NCBI GenBank assembly: GCA_946807835.1
Contig: OX327702.1
Location: forward strand, 6,262,001-6,326,000
Source of the DNA: Ailanthus altissimus
Taxonomy: Eukaryota; Streptophyta; Magnoliopsida; Sapindales; Simaroubaceae
Reading direction: 5' to 3'
Length of the DNA: 64,000 nucleotides
A program made the translations under genes and the position numbers. Shown piece by piece: positions 11,243-23,239 of the stretch; positions within the stretch are counted from its first letter, which is position 1; every line of letters begins with the position of its first letter. A model generated the notes under the pieces. It was not told the origin of the DNA. It saw nothing but the letters and a program-made list of their open reading frames with translations, and did no database searches.

Positions 11243-12987
11243 TCATCAAACTTCTAGCTTATTTCTCTTTGACAAAAAGTTCTTGCCTGCTTTATTTATT
11301 TATTCTCTCTTGTAATCTTATTCTTCTTAATTTTCTAGCTGAGCCTTCTGGTTAGACTGTTGGTAAAGTGATTTTTGCAGTGTGAAGTATAGGGAAAAAG
11401 GGTTTTGGTGAGTTTTGTTTGTAATTACTTATATAATTGAATTCCATATATGTACAGTAGATTGAGCAATCTGATTCTTTTCTTTCTGTAACCATTCTGC
11501 TTACTTTCTTGTATTCTTGTTCTTACTTTTGCTCTTAACTCCTCGCTGTAAAGAACACGAATTTTGGTCGTTTTAACATTTTCTAAGGGCATAACTTATT
11601 TACATGAATTCCTTAATTTCCATTCATGTAATTGGAGAACATTAATCAACCTTATTGTACTTTTTTTATGAATAAATAAAATCTCTATCCATGTTGTTTC
11701 ACGTGGCAGCCTTATTTCTCTTCAATTTTCCCCGCCACCTCTAATAATGATGGATAGAAATGAAAATCCGTGAATACAAGGAAAATAAAAAAAAAAAAAA
11801 TTTTCAGTTTGAATCCCAGAATGGTAGTTGTTCCAGAAACAAGTTCCAATGAAGAAGTTGAAAGCAACTATGCTTAGGAATTTTAATGGGGCTCAACTAC
11901 TCTGAATTAATTAATATTATATAACTTAAATAATATCAAAAACCAGCTACTGATAGCACATAGCTGCAACGCATTCTCCGTTAGAACATCTGAAAGGTTA
12001 ACAAATTTTTTTCTTGTGGATCAGATTTTATACACCGGATCGACGTGAGTACAATTTTTCAATACAATTACATAACACAGGTGTGTGAATCATGAGTTAA
12101 ATATATACTTTCAATAAATTTATGTAACAAGTCGTGACAAGAAATGATATATTTTTACACACGTGTACTGTTAGTGTTAGACACCTTCCAAACAAATGGG
12201 GAGACATGGAGATCTTTGATTTTGCCATTTTTATGGTTTTGAAATGATTCCATTTCTTCCCCCAGAGCTGTACAATTTGGTCTTCATGGGTCGTTTATCC
12301 TCGTCATTTGTTTATCAACTTTCGAGTAACAAGTGGACCGAATGATTGCTTGGATCAACCACTTAAAGAACGTTATTATCTAATAGAAGTACGTGGGTGT
12401 TTTAAGTTTTCTCTTTTAACATCATTACTATTGTTGTTTGGGACAGTTTTGACAGATCGTCTGTGTGACAAAATATCACTGGTCACAATGATTTTGCACT
12501 GATACGGCAGGTTGTATGAAAGATTTGTCTAGACTCGAGCGATAAATCTCAATCTTTGAAAAATGTGAGAATTGAGCTTGCAGAAAAACACGTGCTATAG
12601 TGTGCTTTAGAATTATAACGAGTGCTATAACTATAAATTTATGTGAAGTGTGTAACGTGATGCAAGGCTAGGGTTTTAGATTGTTTACCAATTTTGAAGG
12701 TTAGAGGTAGGGAATTCACCTCTTGAACCTTGTGTATATGAATTTACAGTATGTTTATGAGAATTTTGAGATTTGAAACAGATGTAAAACTATTGTTGTG
12801 CTTCTATTCTTAAATAAGAACGCGACAGGAAATATATGAGATGCGTATTTGCTAAGAAAGATCTTAGGGCAGATATGGTGTGTCCAAAGGCTTTAACATT
12901 GTGCTATGGCTCAAAACTTACTGCAAGCTCTCGTAGTCTTGTTTTATGTGCATTGTGGAGATTTTTATAGGATTAGAATTTTATACT
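11243..12987. other. Intergenic, no gene seen
   Basis: AT-rich DNA with T-rich stretches just after the small ORF that may serve its 3' end. The open frame at 12,308-12,502 is short, lacks recognisable domains and has AT-driven composition, so it was not called. An A14 run occurs near 11,787. The sequence from about 12,520 to 12,980 has a mildly different composition, but I could not match it to anything else in the window. Confidence 0.45.
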
Positions 12988-15496
12988 AGAATGAAACTTT
13001 TTAATTGATCCCTTATTCTTTTTAAATTTAATTTATTTAATGAGTTTTATTTTAAAAAAAAAATAAATTTAATAAATAAAAATGATAAGATACAAATTTT
13101 ATTACAAAATAAGAGACTAATAGTTTTATTAGTTGCTGAGCTATATAAGAGATTTATCAATTTTTTTAAAGAAATTTTAAAAACTAAAAAATGTCTTATT
13201 AAATTTATATATCTCCATTAACTTTCTTATTTTGGACTAAGTACCTTTAAATGGGCTTTACTCTAAGAGTTTGCATGCTTTAGCATTACTTATTGTAACT
13301 TTATATTTACCAACCACAACTTATAAGTTAAGCTTTAAAAAATGACTTGGACCCATATGTTTTATCTTGTTATACATACATGAGTATATACGTGGGTTTG
13401 GACAGATTTTTGTACAATAATATTATTATAATTGCTTAATTTAAAAAATAATGTATAAGTTATAATATAATTAAGAGAAAATTTTAACTACTCTTAATGT
13501 ATTACTATTTTTTTTATTTGTATTATGAGAGCCTCTCAATCAATTATAAAACAATAATACATACATGGTATAAATTAAGGGTGGGCAATTTTAACTGAAA
13601 ATTAAAAAATTGTATTGGGTTGGGCAGAACCGACTGGTTCAGTCTATTTTTTTAACGAAAGATCGATCGATTTTTTTATTTAAAAAATTGGTCTGGTTCA
13701 ATTTCAATTTTAATAAAACCAAATTAGAAAATCGAGTATTTTGTAAATTTGCAAAAAAAGGACACGTGGCATCTTTTAAGTGGCGGTTGTAACAAACAAA
13801 ATTAAACTTTTCCACATATAATCAAACTCAATAAAATAAAATTAAAAAAAACCTAAACCTAACTCTCAAGTCTAAATTGAACTGTTGCTGTTTCTTCAAA
13901 AATAAAAACAAATAAAAACAAATCAAGTTGTTTTGGCTTTTGGTTGTTGCCTCACAGTCAGTCTCACAGAGCTGAGCTGCTGTCTTGTTATCGTTGCCGA
14001 TGTTGTGAGCCGATGACTCCTCAGTCCCCTTGTTTTTTTGATGATCGCTGTTTTCCTTTTGCCAATTCGCCGTTCACCATTTGCCGTTCGCCTTTCACCG
14101 TTTGCCTTTGGCTAATCGTTATTTGCCGGTCCATTCTTAATCTTCTTCTTCAGTTCCCTCTTCGGTTAGTTTTATAATTGTGTTTGATGAATTTCTTTTA
14201 CTGTATTCGAGATAAAGTGTAATTGCACACAATACGTTTCTTCATTAATCTTTTCCAGGTATTAACAAAATAAATATAAGTAAAGTGCATGTCTTAATCC
14301 ATCTTATTAATGAGAATATTTGCAACTGATATCAGGTTAATAATGTAGGTTTTTGTTCAATTTATCATTTTCACAATTGAAATTAGTCATATCGGTTAAC
14401 ATCATGGTCTTTTAAAGTTATGTCTATTAGTACTTCTAAGCAAATATTAAGTAACATCCCTTTCACGTATTAAATATTCATAAAGAAATGTCAAATTTTT
14501 TATTAGCCTCATTCTCTACACAATTTATCAAGGCCTGGTTTCGATATTTGATATGGTAATTTGATTTGGTGAAAAATATCGATGCAAAAAAGAGATATTT
14601 CCATTTAAATGTATTGGTTGTTAATAGCTTTTAGCAAGAAACTATGTAATAATTAAAATATTATGGAATATAATATGTTTGATATGATAAAAGACTATGT
14701 TTAATTGATTATTTTATTCATGAGACTTATGGATGATTTCGGAGCGACATTGATTGGAGTTGTTAACTGTGGCTAACTCATGTATCTGAATTACAGGAAA
14801 ATGAATTCGTTTTCCATCGCCAAGTTGATTCGATCTAGAACTTACTATGATATTAATGAGGGAAAAAGATAAGTAGACTATCAAAGTATTGTAAAAGAGA
14901 TAGTTTAGTTATTTTTTTTAAAATTACCCGATCACATCATCCACTATTAATAACTGATTTAATTTTACTGTATTTGAAGATGTCACCTGAACTTGTTATT
15001 GTAGGGTACCCTATGATTCTGTTGAATAAAAACTGTATATTTTGTATTATTGTTATATATATTTATTCAGTTTAGAACACATGAAGAACCAACAATGATG
15101 ACTCCTACCTTTATGGAGGGTATTATTGTGATATGTAGTAATATATATATTTTCCTTTGACAAAGTTAAATTTGTTTTACTTACTAGAAAGAAAATTTTG
15201 GAATTGTTGTGATTTGTGTAGAACTAGTTAAAATCAAGTTCTGATTTTGTTTAATCTACATTCTACAAAGTTTGCAATTTTATGCCAAATCTCGGAATTG
15301 GTTCTATGCAGAGAAAATTGAAAACTATTTGCTTATATGATGTGCCTTTTACTGTTGTGACCATGATAAGGTAAAATGCAACCTTGTTTTTTTGGTTGAC
15401 AGTGTTGTGAATTGTGATTTTGTTGTAAATGGATCATACTTCAGAAATTGAATGAGGTGGGCAAAGTGTTACCAATAGTAATACTAGTCACTTGAG

Positions 15497-15924
15497 ATCA
15501 ACAATTTAAAAAAGTTTCACTAAGTTATCGAGTGAAGAAAGAGCTAGATGCAATTACTGTAAGACGACATATGCCTGTCATAATAGTAATGTCAAAACTT
15601 CAAATTTGAGGTCTAATTTGAAGAGATGTGTTGCTTATTTGAGCACACAAATGGATGAAACACAACAGGAGTTAGTATTAGAAAAAAACAAATGTCAGTG
15701 TGTGGGGGTGGGGGTGTTGATATCAACAATTTGAAAAAGTTTCACTAAGTTATCGGGTGAAGAAAGAGCTAGATGTAATTGCTGTAAGACGACATATACC
15801 TGTCACAGTAGTAATGTCGAAACTTCAAAATTGAGGTCTCATTTGAAGAGATGTGTTACTTATTTGACTACATAAATAGATAAAACACAACAGGAGTTAG
15901 TATTAAAAAAAAACAAATGTCTGT

Positions 15925-15945
<21 letters not shown>
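15497..15945 (+). repeat. Tandem duplication of the BED zinc-finger exon, period about 225 bp
   Basis: The stretch starting ATCAACAATTT at 15,497 recurs at 15,722 with only scattered differences, through the Cys-x2-Cys and His/Cys motifs to AACAGGAGTTAGTATTA. Copy B (about 45,880-46,090) has a single finger, so the duplication happened in copy A after the loci separated, or was lost in B. The first unit contains a GTGTGGGGGTGGGGGTG stretch where the second has the GT and poly-G tract. Confidence 0.9.
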
Positions 15946-15955
<10 letters not shown>

Positions 15956-15964
15956 GGGGGGGGG
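15922..15964 (+). repeat. (TG)n followed by an uninterrupted run of 26 G
   Basis: About eight TG units run straight into 26 consecutive G (15939-15964). This is exceptional in a region this AT-rich. It sits inside the hAT transposase pseudogene, between the second BED finger and the following segment. Copy B has GTGGGAGAAAAAGTG at this point, so the run arose by expansion. Such a run can form G-quadruplex structures and is also a common place for assembly error. Confidence 0.95.
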
Positions 15965-17939
15965 AGTGTTGTAAATGTCGTGGCAGTTAGGTTTAATAAG
16001 AAAGATCTTAGAAAATTACTTGTTCGATGCATCATAAAAGATGAGTGGCCTTTTAAGAATGTAAATGGTGAAGGGTTTAATGAGTTTATGGAAAAATATT
16101 TTCCAAGATTTAAAATGTCATCACGAAGAATAATTGCAAGAGACATCCTTAAGCTGCATACGAATGAGAAGGTCTTGTTACAAAGTATTTTGTGTTCTAA
16201 TAGGCAAATGATTTCCATCATAATGGATACTTGAACTTCAATTCAGAATAAGAATTACATGGTAATAAAATCTCACTTTATTGATGAGAAGTGGGAGTTG
16301 CATAAGAGGATTCTTAGTTTTGGGACTATTGCAAACCATAAATGAGAAACTATTGAGAAGTGTATAGAAAGTTGTTTGCTTTAATGAGGCATTGAAAATA
16401 TCTTTGCTATTACAGTGGACAATGCAAATGATGTTGAATGGCTTATGTCAAAAGAAATTGAGGAGTTGAAAGACGGATTCATTAGTTTTGGATGGCAACT
16501 TTATGCATTTGTAGTGTTGTACACATATTATTAATTTGATTGTTGAAGATAGGGTGAAAGAGTTGAATGAGTCCATTGTTGGTATTCGTAATGCTGTCAA
16601 GTACATTAGATCTCCCCCCTTAAGATTGAAATTTTTTAAAGAAATGTGTAGAAAGAGAAAAAATCTCATCGAAAGAACTTGTCCATCTAGATGTACCAAC
16701 TAGACGAAACTCAAAATATTTAATGTTAGATAGTGCTTTGAATTTAATGAAGGAATTATATCAGATGGAATGTGATGATGATCAGTATTGTTCTTATTTT
16801 GGGAATAAGGTAGAGCCATCAAAAGATGCAAATTGGGAGAATGCTCAAAGGTTGGTAAAGTTTCTAAAGACATTTTATGACGTGACTTTGAAATTTAGTT
16901 CATCTAAATAAGTGTCTTTTTAACTATTTTTGAATGAAATTTGAAAGATCCAATCATATTTGAAGACACTTATAGCCAGTAGAGATGAGTTATTTGGGGG
17001 TATGGTTGGTGTTATGAAGAGTAAATTTGACAAGTATTAGAGATCTCTCGATAAAATCAATAACATCTTGACTGTGCCAACAATACTTGATCCTAGTTGC
17101 AAATTATATTTTGTTGAGTGGTGTTTAGGCACTTTATTTGATGGCACAAGTGTGGGTGAAATGATTAATTCTGTTAAACAATTATTGTTTAAGTTGTTTG
17201 ACAATTATAAGACATTTGGATCACATGATGGAGGGGAATCTAGTGTTAGTAATTTAAGAGGTGGAGTACATAAAGAGGGTGCAGAAAAAGATGACACTTA
17301 TGATGCTTTGTCCCAATTCCATAAAACACAGAAAAGAAGAAGTGATGTTCTGGAACATGAGATTAATAGGTATTTGTCAACTGAGACAGAGAAGTTCAAT
17401 AATGTACACTTTGAATTCTTAAGTTGGTAGAAATTAAATTGTATAAGGTATCCAATTTTGTCCCAAATTGCCAAGGATATTTTTACAATTCCAATATTCA
17501 CTGTTGCCTCTGAGTATGCATTTAGTACGAGAGGGTGCATTCTTGATGTATTTACAAGTTCTTTGACTTCTCAATCTGTGAATGCCTTTATTTGTACTTA
17601 GAATTGGCTTCGATCTACTTTTTTTTGAGATAAGATGGATGTGCCGACAAGAAAGATGCTGACATTTGTGAAATCATTGAAACATGTATAATAATTACTT
17701 ATATTGCATATGATAGTTAATTTTTTTTTAACTTCATTCTTTACTTATCTTTTATATCTTTTCTCTATAGAATTGAGCATCTCGATGGATGCATCAGAGT
17801 ATATTATGGTCACTGATTAATAAAAGTACTAGAGATAATAAATTTTAAATTTATTATGTTTCTTATATCCAATTTATAATTTATAGTTTAGATTCACTAA
17901 TATAAATGTTCTTTTTCTAATACTTGTAGACTTGTTGAC

Positions 17940-18690
17940 TTTTTAGATTGGAGGTAAAATTAATGGTCATGGTCTTCATGGAGTTTGTCATTTTGGATTT
18001 TGAATATATGGTCACCATTATCTAATGTTGATGGATAATTAGATATTGATGGATAAATTTATTTTTATGTTAATCTTATTTTGAATATTATGTTGGTGAA
18101 CAATTTTATTTTCATGAATATAATGTTGAATTATTGATGAATAATTTTTATTTTGATGAATAATTTTTATTTTTATGAATATTATGTTGATGGACATTTT
18201 TCATTTTTATGAATAATTTTATTGATGAAGAATTTTATTTTTATGAATATTATGTTGATGGACAATATTCTTTTTCTATAGAATTGTTAGGGTTGGCCAT
18301 TTTGATTTTGGATATGTGGTCACCATTACGTGATATTGATTGATAATTAGATATTAATGGATAATTTTATTTTTATGTATAGATTATAATCTTATTTTGA
18401 ATATTATGTTGATGAAGAATTTTATTTTTATAAATATTATGTTGATGGATAATTTTGTTGATGGAATTGGACATTACGCTTTTTTTATTTATGAAATTAT
18501 TATTTGTTAGGGTTGGTCAATTTAAATTTTGGATATGTGATCACCATTATATGGTGCTAATTGACAATTAGATATTGATGGATAATTTTTTTTATGTATA
18601 AATTATAATTTTATTTTGACTATTATGTTGATGAACAATGTTATTTTCATGAATATTATGTTAAATTGTTGATGGGTAATTATAAAAGAA
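17940..18690 (+). repeat. Degenerate minisatellite in the hAT 3' noncoding region
   Basis: A phrase containing GATATGTGGTCACCATTA, then TTGATGGATAATTAGATATTGATGG, then GAATATTATGTTGATG recurs near 17,995, 18,305 and 18,535, at spacings of about 310 and 230 bp. The same array exists in copy B at about 48,820-49,500 with its own changes. It is noncoding and lies between the transposase and the 3' terminal repeat. Confidence 0.7.
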
Positions 18691-20329
18691 TTATGTAAAA
18701 TTATTAAAATAACATAAAATAAGAATTATGTAAATTAAAATTTCAAAATTTAAAATAAAAAAATTAAAAAAAGTAAAAAAACTGAAAAAATTGAACCAAA
18801 AAAATTTGGTTCGGTCCAATTTAATTTTTTTCTTCTCAAATTATTCATTTGATTTTTTAAGTTTAAAAAATTGTACCAAACCGAATTGTGTCCAGTCTTA
18901 GTATAAATATAACCAAAAAAAAAAAAACAAATTTTGAAAAAAAGAGTGAAACAATGAAAACTTTCTCATTTTAATGAATGACTAAGTTGATGATACATAA
19001 GTTTTCCTCATCTTTGACAAAGTACAGGGAATGGAGTGAATGATTTGTCATTTTCGTTTAGAATAAATAAGTCCTCGAAAGAGTGGTCAGGTGATTGTTA
19101 GACATTTGGGTTATGCATCCAAATTTGACCCTAAAAAGGTAAGAGAATAAAAAACTCGTTGTACTTAAACACACTTTCCTTGCCTTTAAAAAAAAAAAAA
19201 ACCAAATCATGTCGAGGCACAATATACTTTTCTTTTTTTTAACAATAACGAGTGGAATCATTTATCACTCGGTCGATTATCTTGTTCAATTTAAGAAGGC
19301 CCCAGCTGGGCCCAAATAGATCCGAGTCAATACCAAAAAGTAAATTATGGAGCTCTCAACTCATCGTGCTCTCATTCAAATGGGCAGTGTGACCAAGTCG
19401 AATTGCGCAAAAGCAAATCCAAGAGTAATACAGTAGTAACAGATTCTAATTTCTGAGAGATGTAGTAATCATTCTTTAATTTCCAAGTCGTAATTTCTCA
19501 GCTTTATATTTATATTTATATTCTAGTCTTCGCCGGGAATATGCCTAAGAAGCTTCCATTGACGGAACCCCCACCACTTGCTCCACGCATTACAAGGATA
19601 ATTTAAGAATTTTCTTTTCAGTTGTCATATATTAATAGAGCCACATGTCTCCATATTTATTTGATTTATAAGAACCGTCTAAGACTGGTATACAATTAAG
19701 TTTAAACAAACTTTGATTTTGCATATATAAGAAAGAAAAAATATATTATTTTTAAATTTTTTAAATATAAATCAAACTTCTTAGAATTATTTAACATTAG
19801 GTATCTGAATAAATTTAATAGATATACTAATAATTTATTTATAGCCAAGCCAGTGTTTTTTGTAAATTAATTATAATTTTATCTAAAAGAAAACCCTAGT
19901 CATGGTTTGCTATTGCTATTGCTATTGCTGGCAATGGATAGAGGCTACTTCTAGTATCGGAGGTAATTAAACAAGTAATGAACGAGTGAAGAAATATGCT
20001 GTGAAACTAAGCAACGAAAACAAGTGAGTGGGTCAACAGATCTCTAGCGAAAATTCTTTGATGTTTAAGGTGTGAGATATACCCACCTTTATCTAAATTA
20101 GAGCGATTTAAACCATATCATATATAAGTGTTTTATCTATCTCCAGACTCATCGACATTATATTCTGTTCAACCCAAAACCAAGACTAGAAAAATAGAAA
20201 TTCCCTCTTATAGAAGTGCTTTTTCATCCGAAGACTTTTCTAACTTAGTTTGTATGGTTGATATGCCAATTGATGTTTTTCCATTCTATCCATGAGATTA
20301 GGTTAAAGCAAAAAATCTTAACTGAATTT

Positions 20330-21230
20330 AACTTTGAATCTTAACCTTTTTGCGCAACGAAATAACTTAGATATTAAAAACAAATAGTAAGAACTCAATG
20401 CAGATAATAAAGAACATAATACAATCACTTGCGTAGTTGGGCTAATTGCTTAAGTCTACGATGGATCCAATGATTCTAACCTCTCTTATTATCTCCTTAG
20501 AGAATTTATAGGAAAACTCAATGAAGAACCCTTAAAAGGATCTAATGTTTAATGCACCTTTACCCTTCCACGAACAATGAACACCCAAACAACGATTCTA
20601 CTATAGTACACATAAGTACTTAGTGCCTACCAAGTTCTTCCCTCACTTAGAGTCGATCTTACTATTTAATCTCAACTAAAGGTTTTACAAGGGTTTATAT
20701 AGAGGTTATTTCATACCTACTAACCCTAATCATTATTGGAGTAAGAGTCCACTTATTTTGAAAGTTCAAACTTCTTAAAACTCAGAAATCTGGATTCAAA
20801 ATTGGTTCTACCCACTCTGACACCGCGGTACCGAGGACGTGGCACTGTTGCGCTAAGCTTGTCTCGGCCAGTGCTGCAACGCCAGCTTGTTATTCTAGGC
20901 ACCGCGACGCTCATCCCTGTACCAGCCTCCGTACTTTTTCTGGCTTTCTTTGCATCTTCGAGATGTCTTTCACTTCCCCCTTCGTGTCCCATATGTTCTA
21001 GACTTATTGTGACTCTATTCTTTGATATTCTACATAATTCTTACCCAAACAAGTTTGTTAAATCACAAAATCTCTAATAAACCTTCAATTGATTCAAAAT
21101 CTCCAAATAAGAAAGTTTCTGGATTTGATCCACACCAATACTTTATCACTTAGAGTTGATTCTAGTTAAGTCTCTAGCAAGACTTAACTTTCTCCGAGCT
21201 AGTGACACACTTCTTCCTTATTTAACTAGT
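20330..21230. repeat. Retroelement LTR-like repeat, family R
   Basis: The order of phrases here recurs at 59,894-60,675, with its beginning at 54,185-54,507 and 54,985-55,156: AAGTACTTAGTGCCTACCAAG, then TATATAGAGG, then GAGTAAGAGTCCA, then a GC-rich stretch of GCAACGC-type words, then GATTCAAAATCTC, then AGTTAAGTCT. It has no coding capacity. The GC-rich island at 20,815-20,935 produces spurious open frames on both strands. I infer an LTR, probably read on the minus strand, but its ends are not resolved. Confidence 0.5.
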
Positions 21231-22191
21231 GAGCGCCACGTGCAAATTTAAAAAAGCCCTGCCTCTCTTAAATGTCTTCTATTGCAAACTAGGAAACATT
21301 CAATCATAGTGACATTTCAATTCTTTTAGGTAGATGTTTGGCTTCGAACAGGAGTTAGTTACCCTTTTTTAAAAATATAAAACTGAATAAAATTTTGGTT
21401 CTCTAGTTATTTGCAAAAATTGAAATCCTCCCCTTTTTGCTTTAACTTTCTCTTTCTAAGTCTATTATCCCAATGTGAGTTCTATTCTAATTGATGAATT
21501 AAAAATAAATTACCAAATGCCGAAAGACATAAAGAGAAGAGTTCTTTGGACAAAAAAAAAAAAAATCCCCATAGGGAAACTAGAACTGTAAAGTTGGGAG
21601 AACCCATTCCCCCATTTAGGGAACACTTGAAGTATTTTGTGTTACCCATACCTCCCATTATTCTGGAATTTATTCATGTCATAGGTTTATCCCCTTTTCA
21701 AATCCATCTGTATGTGTTTTATTTTTTACAAGATGAGGCGACTTTTAACTACCTGATGAATCCACCTTGTTGCTTAACCTTGTATGATGTCTTCCTCACG
21801 TATAACCTTATTTGTTCCAAACAAAATTATTTTAGGCAATCTGAGGGAGGGAAGAAAGTTTTTAAAGAAACTGAGAGAAAACACGCTAGTTTTAAGGAGA
21901 ATGATGTAGTTATCAGTGAATATTGGAAGCATCCATGGTTATGTATGAAGTAAACACATTGAAGTTCTTGATTAGAAAACCACTCTCAGTTTTCCCTTCG
22001 TCCTTGGGAGGGAGATATTTCTCAAGCACTCTTACGTTAGGAATGGTCTATGGACACTGACTCCTCCTAACCGTTTTATCAAGACTGGTACTCTTCCTTT
22101 TGATTAATCTGGTTTTTATAATCATGCACTATATTGAGAATTTTTATCTTTAGATGAGTTGTTTTTAAGTGTTGAACCTTCAAACTTGAGG

Positions 22192-22195
<4 letters not shown>

Positions 22196-22232
<37 letters not shown>
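22196..22232. repeat. (TA)n microsatellite
   Basis: An uninterrupted TA run of about 37 bp inside the broken transposon gene, in its noncoding or disrupted part. Likely length-polymorphic. Confidence 0.97.
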
Positions 22233-22234
<2 letters not shown>

Positions 22235-23239
22235 TTTTTTCGTATAAGATTATTTTCTCCTAATATCAGTAAGTTCTAAGAAATCCTTTTTCTAATTTTT
22301 GTATTACTTTACCTTGTATCACAATTTCTATGGTTGGTTTCCAAATAGCTGCACATTTTGTGACAATCCAGGTTTCTAAAGAAGGGGAAGTTCTCGATCA
22401 CACCTTAATTAGTTCATCTTCAGGTATTGGTAACTTAACTGCAGTAAAGGGCAAAATTGATTAGGTTTTAAAAGGTTTGCCAACAATTATTTCTATGGAT
22501 CTGGTCTCGTTTATGGATCCTCGATCATAATCACTTATAGTGGGTAAGGGTACGTCTACTCTAATTCTTGTTCCATCATATGAAGAGAAAGGTAATCTAG
22601 TAATGAGATAGTTTTTCATATTTTATTTACTCGTATCATTTTTTTGTGTGATGGATTTCATATTTTCATTGTAGCTTTTCAATCTTTTATGGAGAAACTT
22701 TTGGATGTGTTGGCTGATTTATTTTTGTCAAAAAAGCCTAGGACTAAGAGGAAAGGTTCTAAGAGTGTGCATGAGTGTGCTAAAGCTTCTCCAGTTAAAA
22801 AGGTGAGGATGAAGCCTCTATCGACTTCTATTGGAAGTAGACAGATTCATCATGTGGTTTTAGAAACTACATCGGGGGTTGCTAAAGTGATACCAAAGGT
22901 CTCTTAGAAGGTGTTAGAGGTTCCTCAAGAAACGAGTGAGCTCGTTTCTAAGGTGCCTAGTTTTTGGGTCGCTATAGGAGAGGTTCCTACAAAATCGGTT
23001 GCAGACATTGATCCTGTTCTGAAACCTTTTGTGACTCTTGATATTATTTTTTATAATGAATTTTCCTAAGTATTTGGGTTGATCTTTTGCAATTTTACTA
23101 ACTTTTAAAGGTTTTATTTTTGCAAAGAGGAACCTATAGAAATCAGTTATTCGCAAGGTACGAAAGGTCTTTCCCCTTTAACGAAGTGGAACTGAAAAGA
23201 TGAAGTATTAAGGAGGCGGCTAGAACTAGTGGAGGAATG

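Larger units (their letters stand above)
15470..17695 (+). pseudogene. hAT transposase pseudogene (BED zinc finger, DAYSLEEPER/RICESLEEPER type)
   Basis: Translated pieces follow the family order. First come BED zinc fingers (RCNYCKTTYACH and HLKRC, twice). Then DEWPFKNV and the basic SSRRIIARDI stretch (about 16,038-16,150), then the RNase H-like region with SHFIDEKWELHKRI and VDNAND (about 16,270-16,435). An LMLDSALNLMKELYQM segment follows at 16,720, then DDQYCSYF, a middle segment with LDPSCKLYFVEW (about 17,090), and the C-terminal dimerisation region with PIFTVASEYAFSTRGCILD (about 17,490-17,545). Many stops and frameshifts interrupt it, including one just after the first RNase H strand (16,233) and several at 16,320-16,560. 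It is not functional. Confidence 0.9.
13576..18900 (+). mobile_element. Decayed autonomous hAT transposon, copy A, with exact ends
   Basis: The 8-bp target duplication GTATAAAT occurs at 13568-13575 and 18901-18908, directly abutting the ends. The left end reads TAAGGGTGGGCA and the right end, reversed, TAAGACTGGACA, matching at 9 of 12 bases. Both subterminal regions carry short motifs of the ACCGAACC and GGTTCGGT kind. Eight-base duplications and TAGGGGTGGGCA-like ends are hallmarks of plant hAT (Ac/Tam3) elements. The length is 5,325 bp. It encodes a broken BED/hAT transposase (next entry) and has long noncoding flanks on both sides of it. Confidence 0.92.
12988..20160 (+). repeat. Segmental duplication, copy A (direct repeat of 43,565-50,410)
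   Basis: Sequence from 12,988 to about 20,160 is collinear with 43,565-50,410 in the same orientation. The match includes unique-looking flanks on both sides of the hAT element: 12,988-13,575 against 43,565-43,923, and 19,405-20,160 against about 49,665-50,410. Shared flanks show that a whole locus was copied, not two independent insertions. The copies differ by many substitutions and by several large indels described separately, so the duplication is not recent. Confidence 0.9.

Noticed and set aside
11770..11840. B-box-like GTTTGAATCCC after a poly-A run
   Set aside because: No matching A box at a suitable distance and no target duplication.
15868..16221. Minus-strand frame with poly-Pro and His-Thr repeats
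   Set aside because: Product of the G26 and GT tract read in reverse; the plus strand is hAT transposase.
20753..21077. Open frames on both strands over a GC-rich island
   Set aside because: They lie in a repeated LTR-like sequence (family R), and both strands are open only because of GC-rich composition.
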